64,000 bases of DNA. It comes from Mactromeris polynyma. Its lineage: Eukaryota > Mollusca > Bivalvia > Venerida > Mactridae. The stretch spans positions 3,658,001-3,722,000 of the forward strand of contig JASFXZ010000016.1 in the NCBI GenBank assembly GCA_032209605.1, read 5' to 3'. This document shows, in pieces, positions 1 through 10,600 of this stretch. The notes below the pieces were generated by a model. The model was not told the origin of the DNA, searched no databases, and saw nothing but the letters and a program-made list of their open reading frames with translations. The position numbers and the translations under genes were made by a program. How positions within the stretch are numbered: position 1 is the stretch's first letter; the number at the start of each line of letters is the position of its first letter.

Positions 1-100
1 AATTATGTATTATAATGTTTATTTTATATATTTTTCGCTCACTGGGAAGAACGGAATTTAATTGTTTGCAGTTTCCTTTGCTTCTATATTTTGATTACAA

Positions 101-255
101 GTGCATTGTGCTATGATAAACATGTGACCAGTTGCATTGTGCTATGATAAACATGTGACCAGTTGCATTGTGCTATGATAAACATGTGACCAGTTGCATT
201 GTGCTATGATAAACATGTGACCAGTTGCATTGTGCTATGATAAACATGTGACCAG
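101..255. repeat. 31-bp minisatellite, 5 copies
   Basis: Five head-to-tail copies of a 31-bp unit containing TTGCATTGTGCTATGATAAA follow one another without spacers; the first differs from the rest at its first base. The copies are otherwise identical by eye, which suggests recent expansion. No coding role is visible. Confidence 0.95.
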
Positions 256-772
256 TCAGTGTAATTTATATCCTGATAGATAACATGGACTACAGCTCCC
301 CCTGTTCTTAAATGTGATTGAGTGAAAGATTACATGTTTACATACAGAATGTTTTAATGTCATTCTGTGACATTATTGGAAACATTACATTGATGACGTC
401 ACCTGGGAAACTTTAATTTGTGCTTACAATGTAAAAGTATAGATGAGCTTGACTTGGCTTCTTAAATATATTTTTCGATAATTATTTTCGGTTTTGGACT
501 CCACTCACTTTGAAAAAACCCAATGTAATTTTAAGACCGATAACAACATGTGCAGATTAATTCTAAACTATGCATCATCTGTATTCATGTTCTACCAGTG
601 TTATGTATGAATGCTTCAGTGTACATGTCCCATATTACTGCGATATATATTATGAATTAGTATATAAAGTAAAATGTACATGTATAGGATTTTGCTGGAG
701 TGAGACAAATTATTGATTCAATTAAACAAGGTTTATGAAAATGAATTACCGGTAAATCAATAATTTACGAAC

Positions 773-1061
773 ACCAATTATTTTTTATCATAGTTCATAT
801 GAGCGCTACTATATGATTTACAACCTCTTCTGTAAGTGACGTCATTTCATGAAAACACAACATGTGATGTCACTATTTGCAAGCAGGAAACAATATTTAC
901 ATTATAATTATGGTCACTTTGTTTTCATATTGCCATATGCGGCAAATATTGCTTTCTGTCAGTTCATGATGACGTCACATGAGCCGTTTTCTGGAAATGA
1001 CGTCACTTAAAGAAGAGGTTGGAAATCGTACAGCAGCGCTCATATATACATTTTAATTGGT
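773..1061. mobile_element. Foldback (MITE-like) element, 289 bp
   Basis: The left part (from ACCAATTA through ATATGAGCGCT and on) is the reverse complement of the right part over roughly 100 bases per arm, with about 85% identity by eye in the outer 60 bases. The arms meet around 905-945, so the element would fold into one long hairpin. There is no ORF and no clear target-site duplication. It is probably a non-autonomous DNA element whose family I cannot name. Confidence 0.8.
837..1005. promoter_or_regulatory. Cluster of CRE-like TGACGTCA palindromes
   Basis: The full cAMP-response-element palindrome TGACGTCA occurs at 837-844, 970-977 and 998-1005, with a one-base variant near 867. Another perfect copy lies at 394-401, outside the element. 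TGACGTCA is the known consensus for CREB/ATF factors. Three of the sites sit in the arms of the foldback element, so their number partly reflects the inverted repeat. Binding is not shown. Confidence 0.4.
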
Positions 1062-1555
1062 AAAAATCACTTTATCGTCGTACATCATCTACCACTGTTG
1101 GAAATGGGGATGTCACGTCATTTGTTATTTCTCTGTTGAATCATTATGGATAATAGGCGTCGCTACATGTCTATGACATTATTTTTAAGGTAATTATCCA
1201 TATTATATCACATATTGTTTTTTTGTATATATTCCAATATATGTTGCTGTATTGTTCTTCCAAGTCAAAGAATGCTAATCAAAGTTATATTTTCATTTGT
1301 TGATATTTTTCAAATATATTTTTTAAATGAAATCCTTTGTCTTTCTTTTCAAGTGTATTCACCTGCATTGAAGTTCATTTTCCGTGGAATGGCTGTGTAT
1401 GTTCTTTGTTACAGTCTGCAATGTCAGCCAGACTTGAACCAGAAATCTTTTCAGCATCATAACTTGATTTCCTCTTTGCTTACACATGTATTTGCATTAG
1501 TGTAAGCCCAAATAATGTTATATATACGCAAGTACTGAGGAATGGATATACATCT

Positions 1556-1710
1556 ACAGTAAAACCTCCTCAATAATAAGACCACTTCAAAATTAAAAAC
1601 ACAATTTTCAAGTCCATTTTCACTGGTTTGCTCTCAATATTAAGGCCACCTCAATAAGAAACCAGTTTTCAAGGGTCCCAAGGGTGGTCTTATTATTGAG
1701 GTTTTACTGT
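1556..1710. mobile_element. Foldback element family A, copy 1
   Basis: The segment begins ACAGTAAAACCTC and ends GAGGTTTTACTGT. Internal GACCACCTCAATAA-type blocks pair with TTATTATTGAGGTGGTC-type blocks. Related copies lie at 16600-16800, 26246-26416, 38319-38490 and 63878-64000. It is short, non-coding and palindromic, which fits a MITE-like or snapback repeat. Confidence 0.85.
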
Positions 1711-2696
1711 ATATACATTGAATGGCAATATGGATACATCATCTAAATGACATTAGGTGCACCAATTACAGTCACATTAGTCAACAGTGACTTGATTCAT
1801 CAAATACTACCTATATTTTTGTAATATATGACCATTCGCAATGGTTACATGGAAATGGCTCATACTAATATTTATTTGTTATACCACATCAATAATACAA
1901 ACGAAAATTAAATTTTAGTGCAGAAAATTATTTAAATCATTTATATAAATGCAACATCCTGCATTTGGTATTAAAATATGTGCACAATCACTTTGGTAAT
2001 ATTTTCTTATGGTCAATTCTGAAAGACTTAATGATGATCCATCTTTGCTAGATACAGTATTTGTACAATATCTTAAAAGCATTGCATATCAAACTGGTTT
2101 TAATTTCTGGTCAAGAAAATCAATAAGGTAATGTTAACAAATTTCAACTGGTCAGCTTGAAGTATACATATTCACAGTAAAAAATGGCATGTGCACCAAA
2201 ACAATAATTATGTAAGTCGGTGAGGAGGATGGGTTTGAAAAAGTGGAAAATTTACCAGAGGTCAATGCAGCTGCTTAGTGGGCTCAAGGCAGGGCACTTG
2301 GTGGGGGACCAGGGGGCCAACCCTCGAAAGCTCCTGGGTTTTGGGTATTTCCAAGCTTTTCTGAGGCTATTCTGAATAAGATGTTAGCTTGTCTGGTGAC
2401 CATCTTACACTTCATCTCGGACACTATTAAACAGCTTTAACTCCACTCTGAAAATTAGTGTTGCTCATAGATCTGTACAGTATAAGTACTTGAAGAAAAC
2501 ATTAAATTATCACAAGAATAAAGTCACAAAGTTTTATTGCCATAAAACTAGCTTGACATTAACAAAAAATTAATGTCAACCAGGAATCAAACTTGGCAAA
2601 ACCTTGACTGACAATTGTACGTAAAAACTATTCTGACTGGTAAAAATAATTCTGATATATTTTCATGTGTATGTAATGCCAAAGCTACATAAACTC
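1711..2696. other. Intergenic, no feature recognised
   Basis: AT-rich sequence with no convincing ORF, RNA gene or repeat seen on either strand. Confidence 0.5.
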
Positions 2697-3302
2697 AAAT
2701 ATTTGGAGAGCTCTTCAATTATTTGGAAAGCTCTCCAATTTGTTTGAAGAGAGCTCTAGTTGAATTAATGATAGCATCAATTGAAGTTGAACTCTCTCCA
2801 AATCATTTGGAGAGACTCTACAAATCAATTGAAGGTACCGCCAAATCAACTCAATTGATGAGGCTCGGTCTTCAATTGAATTAGAGCTCTCTCCAAAATC
2901 GATTAGAGACCTCTCCATTTCAATTGGAGATATCAACAAATCAATGTTCCATTGTGTTGTTTCTAAATTTTGCCGAATTAATGCTCTCAACAATTGAATT
3001 AAAGAGCTCATTAATAGATTTAATTTAGAGCTACTCTAATCAATTACGGGTAAATTGTTATAATTGGAGATATCTTCAAATCATTTGTTGCCCACGGTAA
3101 TTGAATAAGTGCTCTCTTCAATTGATTTGAAGTGCTCGATCTCTAATTCAATTAGTAAGAGCAACAAATGAATTGTTGTAAGCAATAATAATATAATGAT
3201 AGCAACACATAAATAGAGAGCTCTTCAAATCGATTAAAGAGGTTTCTAATTATTTGTAGAGCTCTCTTATTATTTGAAGAGCTCTTCAACTATTTGAATT
3301 CA
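2697..3302. repeat. Degenerate ~21-bp array of alternating palindromes
   Basis: About 600 bp built from a degenerate 21-22-bp unit, roughly GAGAGCTCTCC followed by AAATCAATTG. Two palindromes, GAGCTC and CAATTG, therefore alternate about every 10-11 bp. Copies vary widely, and both strands read alike because each half is self-complementary. An ORF across it (2715-3011, minus) is a by-product of the repetition. Function and family are unknown. Confidence 0.75.
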
Positions 3303-4610
3303 TGTATATTTGGCGTTCCATATATGTGAGTAATTTAAATATTGCACATTATGTACGTATAAACATTATATAATCGTATTTTTTAAGCACATTGATAACT
3401 AAGCGGTGTAATTACTTGAAACACAAATCCTTGGACACGAGTTAAAGGTAAAGCTACTTCATTCACTCAGCACAATACTGGAACAAACAATGTATATATG
3501 ATACGTGCAGGAGAGTTCTAATTCCATCTATGAATCTACATAAATTCTTTTCAAAATACGTTAAAAATGATCATTGTACACTTCAATCTCATACGCAGTG
3601 ATCTCCCCTTACATATGTGTAATCAAGTAATTGGTGTGTAGATTCGTGAGTTATTTCCCGTTAATATTAAACGCCATTTGCAAATGATGGGATTGAAGTC
3701 CTAAAGTAATATGTTCAGTTAGATCGTAACATTCATTAGGTGGGTATTGTTTCGTACCTCGGCCAATTGACATAACACGTGTAGTTTTCAGGTTTCTCTA
3801 GTCTACATATCATTCAAACCGATCAATTATGTTTATCGGAATGAGGCATTGCATCCATTTGAAATTTATGTTGCCTTGCTGAAAATACTTAAGTTAGACC
3901 CTGGATGACAGAATTATATCGAAAAACAATTCCAAGCAATGTGAAAGATTGGTGAATCACAAGCACTATATACCTACAGAATGAGAAATCTCAGATCTCT
4001 GCTAAGTGTACTAACAGCATGGATATGGAAGTGTTGGTCTGCTTATGTCCAACTCTGAAATATTGGACAGTCACACGTTAGACAATTCCTTACAAGTGAT
4101 GCCCCAAAATTCTTTGTGAATTCTCTTGTGACTTTTAAGTTGGACTATTTATTGCTATGCCTCCTTAATGTTGTGCCTTACCCCATGTTAAACAAATTAC
4201 AGCATGTGTAGCATCACGGACCTATATAGGTATATAGGTCCGTGGTAACATGCTGCTGTTCACATTGTGACACAAACTTTCCCCTTCAGCCTCATCTCCT
4301 TAGTGCTGAAAGAACTCCATGCTGAAGGTGTACATACTGAGTAGGAATTTAAGATCCAAAGATTCTCTGACATTAGTAGTGCCAAAGACACATAACATAA
4401 TGAGTGGAGATCGAATTCTAGTATGTCTGTCTTGTTTAATTATTACATGTATATAATATGGTGGTAATGAGTGAGGAATGCTGTTGCAACATTATCATTA
4501 TGCTCACTGCTGCAATTTCAAAATTTATATGTGTCTCTACTGCATTTGCAACAAATGAAATGCATGTAGGTATTTACAGAAAATTTGTTAACTTTTAGTT
4601 TTACTTGTAG
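3303..4610. other. Intergenic region upstream of ADAT1
   Basis: No ORF or RNA gene is supported. It contains the perfect hairpin at 4215-4244. The ADAT1 promoter and a 5' non-coding exon may lie here, because the ATG at 4611 directly follows an acceptor-like TTTTACTTGTAG. Confidence 0.4.
4215..4244. repeat. Perfect short hairpin
   Basis: CACGGACCTATATA is followed, after two bases, by its exact reverse complement TATATAGGTCCGTG. AGCATG and CATGCT lie further out as an imperfect extension. A similar but weaker hairpin is at 36521-36570. It could be a miniature mobile hairpin; it has no T-run to suggest a terminator. Confidence 0.75.
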
Positions 4611-7600
4611 ATGGATTTAAATGATTCTGATGACTTTGGTGATAAGATCGCAAAGTTGTGTCTGGATAAATATACCAAACTGCCACGTTCAGGGAAACCA
4701 CAGGCCAACAAGGAATGGACACTGCTTGCTGGTGTTATATTACAGTTTGAAAAAGGTAGTTTGATTATAGCTTAGAATGCAGAGATCCAATGGAACATAA
4801 CATTATGTTAGAACAGGCGATCACAACGTTAAACTTTTATTTGGTTGTAACTTTCGTATGAATCCTATACAGGCGATTTGAAAGTCAGAAAATGCATGGC
4901 CATGCTATGACAACCTGGCAGTACTTCTGAATTAATAGTTGTGTTATAAAAAAATACGTTTTACTCCAGTTGAACAGTTTTAAAGATCCAGGCAATTGAA
5001 AACTTCAGTGGTATTTACCAATATTTCTGACTGTTAAGACTATATTGAATGTGTTCTGACTAGAGGTCATGGAAAATTCACACAGGGACTCATTACATGG
5101 GAAGCAATCATGTAAAATGTCCAGTTCCTTTCATACTATCAATAGATAAATGGAATTTACTAACTATTGCAAAGGTTACAAACACACTTAAGCTCAAAAC
5201 TTTGGCTTTTCACCTTTAACTGTAACAAATGATAAAAGCATAGGACCAGTTTATAAGGTAGTGGTTATGATCATAAACAAATATGTTTAACACCCAACAA
5301 TATGTAAACCCTTAGTTTGGTTATCATACTTCTGTGTATACTATACTGTAAAGTATTTAGAAATTTTCAAAAGTCTATTAAATGTTCTGCTGTGAGAAGC
5401 TAGACAAAAGTCACATGTGTGAAAATTTACTTGGCATTCGATGCTGAATTAAGTTTTTTTGTGTGGCAGTGTACTTTGTTTTTCTATTTCAGAAAAAAGG
5501 TTTAAAGTTGTTTCGCTTGCCACCGGATCAAAATGTATCGGGCCATCAAAAATGAGTAGGACAGGTAATTCTGTTTCCATTTTGCATGTGTAATTAAAAG
5601 TTTATTGTAGTTATAAGTTATTGTATTAAGTTACTGCTATCCACATTTATACTTAATAAGAATGAATTCTTCACAACATCACTAGAATGCTGTATCAAGT
5701 AGACAACTCTGACTAGCTTTATCACTACTGCCCTGTGTTCAGTGAAGGTGTTTGCAGCTAACGTTACGTAACATTTGCAATTTAGTTCCCTGTGTGCAGT
5801 GAATGTGATACGGTGGGTCAGAGATACAAAACATTCCCAATTGTTTGCCGTAACTGAAAGCAGGGTTGATGCTAATGTAGGGGAGATAACTGCTATGGTC
5901 TTATGTATGAATGTTTGCAAGAGTTATCTGTACTTTGGTAAAGAGGTTAGTTGTGGAATAAGAGAGCATGAAACCTTCCATGTTATTTGTTTGTTGTACT
6001 TCACATCTGACTACATGTATGTTAACTACGAGCTGGGACATCATTACAAACATGATAAGACTGATGGTTGAGATCACTTATCGGGGATCACTTATTGTAT
6101 AGAAGCGTCCCTCAGAGAATATCATCTGCAGACCAATCAGTGCCTTGGGAATGTGCTGCCATGTTTTAATGCCCACATTCATCATTCTTGATATACAGCA
6201 GAAGGTAGATTGTATGTGCAACTAGTTAAGATGTTGATCTCCCAATTTAGGTGAGGTACTGAATGATAGTCATGCAGAAGTTCTGGCTAGGCGTGGAATG
6301 ATAAGGTGAGTATATTATGAGCTGAAAATTCCTGTGGAAATTGCCATATTTAATCGTAAATACAGCCTGTTTATTACACTAGTATAACTACCGTTTCACA
6401 TCTTTGGAAAAATTCTATCTGACTTCGCCCGACTTGATAATGCTGTAAAGAAATGATCAATCATGATTTCAGTAATGGTTGGATAATATATTGATATCAA
6501 TATAGTATACATGTATATGGCAGGACAGAAAATTATTTATCTTGCGAACTTGACCTTCACTGTATGATTTAAGAACATTATTTTCCAGCCTTATTTGTTT
6601 ACTTTGTCTATACTAAAATTTGATATGTTTCATTATTTTCATTATTACTAATATAATTATTATAATTATGCATGATAAGTCCTAAAACAATATGTCTGTT
6701 TCTGTAACCCAGTCGACCCTAGTGTTTGTTCTGATTGCATTTTATGGCTAGTAGTGAGCTCTGTGCCTATACAAATGAATGTATAAATGAACAAACAAAT
6801 GAATAAGTATATAAGAATCCCCACCTTCCAGGCCATCTATTTGTCAGTATGTTGCAAAAAACCTGCACATATTTCAGAACTAACCAATTATTTGTGTGAT
6901 TTTGGCTAGTGTGAAAATTTAATACAGTTTCGTTATTAACAGTGATTTGTTTATAACAGGTATCTGTACAGTGAACTTCTTGATTTATACAAAACTGGTA
7001 GAAGTGAGATACTGGAGTGGACAGCTGACAATGTCTGCAAACTGAAGGATGGAATCTGTTTCCACATGTATACATCAAACACACCATGTAAGGAGATCAT
7101 AAATGTAATCTTTATCTATGGTACTAGCTTTACTGCTGCTGTAACAGTATTTTAGTGACTCTAATCAGTGAGATTGGTTTCCATTGTGCAGAGGTTTCCC
7201 ATCTGAACTTACTTATTCGTTTGATAGCAACTGACTACTTCCCAACATAAATACAATCGGACTTCGTTTATTCGCCAACCTTCTATCCTAATACTTGGTA
7301 TCTTACGAAATAAATATCAGGTCCCATTGTATCTTCTTAGGCACATTGAATTTTAATAGGCTATTCGAAACCATGCATTATTCAAAATCAAAGTTCGGAC
7401 CCGATGAATTCTAATGAACGAGGTCAGACTGTACAGGATGGAGGCTGAATGTACTATATATTTGGTACTGTAATTGTCCAGGATAGGAGATTAAACATGC
7501 TATTCCTCTATCTTTATCATTGTATTACATAATTAGTTTTTCTTTCTGCAAAAATATATTACAGCTAGGACCTCTCGAAAATGCTTTGACTATCAATTAA

Positions 7601-10600
7601 GTTTGAGCAAAGTATACTGTTGTTTTTCAGTAAACAATAATTGCATGAATTTAAGTACATGTATTTAAGCTATGCTTCACCTTATAATAATTTTTTTAAA
7701 GAATTAGTTTGTTTGAAAAATAAAACACCATAAAACTGTAAAAGTTTAGGGAATTCAGATTTTTTTGTCTGTTTAATAGGTGGTGATGCTTCAATATTTC
7801 CCAGAAACGGCACGGACAGTGACTTGGGTTCTTCGTCCATGTACCATGATTCCAATGCAACCCCAGAAGCAAAGATAAGTAGTAAATGTATTGTACAAGC
7901 ACAAAGTAGGAAATCTGTAAGTGACCATGTTGACAAACAAACAGTGTTGAGGAAAGATGGAGACACAGTAGGCGATATTCAATGTGAGAAGGAAAAAGCT
8001 GCTGAAGAAATTCACATTGAAGAAACCAGAAATGTTAATGACAACAGTATTGGTACAAAACATGAAGAGTCTGTGAAATTGACTGTTGGGCAAGAGGTAA
8101 CTAAGACAACGATGGATATTGGAAAAGCTTCTCAAGAAGTAGGTGCTAATGAATCAAGCTCTGGTGATTTGACTGTCTGTGATTCTACATCAGACAATAT
8201 AAGTTGTTATGATAATACATGTACTGCAAACACCATTTCTTGTAGCAAAAAGTCTACTAAAGCTTTATATTCAGGGGATTTGACTTCAAAAACAATGACT
8301 GCAAATGCTTCACCTTCTGTTAATAGTGCTGACTCTGATAGATTAAACATTTCTGAGAAGAAACGCTGTTCAGATAAAGTACCAGATGGGAAAAGAAAGG
8401 AAGCAGAATTGGATGACAATTTAGTAACTAGTAACAAGAAATGTAAGACAGACATATGTCCAAGTACTGTGTCATCAGCTGGTAGTGATAATAAAAATTG
8501 CTCTACACTTACAAACACAGAAATAAACCAGTCCGTTACAGATGGTCCTATAGGTACGTGTTTTCATTAATTTTAATATTGTAATATCAGTAACAAACCT
8601 TTATATTTGGCATGAGGTTTTCGTAAATTCATCTTATTAATGTACAGTGAAAATTCAGCAGAACATCAATTGATCAATTTCTCTTATTGTTTTAGCACCA
8701 ATGATTATTGTTTGTCCAATGAATGCTATTTTGATGTATGCATTAATAATTTACCACAAGACTGATAAGAAAAAAGCAAAATGCTATAAAAAAACTTCCA
8801 CCTTGTACAATAAACAATTATGTCAGTAGAAAAGTGAAGGAATAAATGCAGTGGTTGTATAAATGAGAATAAATGATCAATACAAGCTTTAGTATGATTG
8901 CTTTAATATTCAGATTTATAAACTTTTCAATCTGGAATATGTTTGTTGGACATTGCACTTGGAATTAGTTATATTTTGTTTGCAATTGTTGTCATATTCT
9001 GTGTACTTGTTTAATACAGGTGATATACACAGAACAGGTGCAAAGTGTGTCAGCAATGGATTACAAGATCCACTGGGTACAGGAATAGATTATCATGTGA
9101 TTGGAGCATTCAGGTATTTCCTAAATGTTGAGTCATGTGAAGATGAATTTTTTTTTAATAATTCCATATTTGTTATAATATGAATTAGAATGATTCAGGT
9201 ACTTTGTTGTGTCCCATTATATATGAGGCCATTCTTAATAAATGTTCGTTTGGTATAGCCCTACCTACTCATGAAAATGGCCCATACTCCAACATTTTTT
9301 GAGGATTCTAAGTTGGATTTATAGCAGTGTATTAATAATACAACACTAGTAGGACCATAAAAAAAGAAATACCTCACCTAAATTTTGCTGGGACGGATTT
9401 TTCCAAACAAACATTTTTTAAGGATGGCCTAATTATGAAACGGTGTATTAAAATAATGTTTCTTTAGGTTTATCGAAAACTTTATTCAATCTCTGAGCAG
9501 AAATCTGACTGGTACCAAGCATAGTTTATATAAAATCCCTGCCTCAAGGAACAACTACATGTCCCATGACAAGGAAAAGATGGTATACAAAGGAAGTGTT
9601 CAACTATTCATGATATTGAAGCTACATGTACTAGCTTGCTATGATGTCATGTTTAGACAAAATATGTCTAAAGCATTCCATTTAATTTGTTGTTTCTTGA
9701 TGTCTCTTAGTATAACATATGCAACATTGTCACACGCTGTATTCACAATATGGAACATGTGCAGTACATACATACCCTTTTAATTATATTTTTACTTTGT
9801 AAATGCTATTGTTATTTGCATCACAGGATAAAGCCTGGCAGAGGGGAGAGAACTCTATCAATGTCTTGCAGTGACAAGATGGCCAGATGGAATGTTCTTG
9901 GCTGTCAAGGTGCACTGCTATCACATTTCTTGTCTTCACCCATCTACCTCACCTCAGTTACCATAGGCAGGTGAGACGATTTTAAAACAAGAAATATCTT
10001 GTAAAAAGATGGTTGGCGCAATCTGAAGCAAACAAATTGCAATCTTGTTCAAGTTGTTGTGAAACCTAATATTTAATATTATAACAAGAATTAACAATAT
10101 ATAGTGCAGATGTTGTATTAGAAGTGGATTTCGGTAATGGAAAATGGATTTCTGTAATGGAAAATGGTTTTCGGTAATGGAAAATTGATTTCTGTAATGG
10201 AAAATGGTTTTCGGTAATGGAAAATGGTTTTCGGTAATGGAAAACGGATTTCTGTAAAATGTACCGAAATTCAGTGGATTTCTGTAAGGTAACGTACCCC
10301 TTATCGAAAGGTTATCCAATCCGTATCAAGGTTACAAACATTCTGTTGAAGAGAAGTTGGTTTAGTGGTTAATGTAAGATTTGATTGGTTTACACAACAC
10401 TGATATGCAAATAGCAAAACCATGTTAGTATGACTGCGCCAAAAAGAATAATAACAGAACTTTAATTGTTCACTTATGCAAGTACAGTCATTTTCAAATA
10501 TATACAAAAATACAGTTTTATATGTTGTCAGATAGTGTAGCTATGGGTATGATTCTTAAACTTTTTAATACCATGTATTTGTGGTGGTAAAACATCATTA

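Noticed and set aside
101..255. Regular 31-bp repeats resembling a CRISPR array
   Set aside because: The copies are contiguous with no spacers, and the context is animal DNA; it is a minisatellite.
2715..3011. 98-aa minus ORF rich in Leu, Ile and Ser
   Set aside because: It lies wholly in the GAGCTC/CAATTG array and is a by-product of the repeat.
7791..8518. Minus-strand ORFs over ADAT1 exon 5
   Set aside because: They are shadows of the coding exon, whose plus-strand frame is fixed by both splice junctions.
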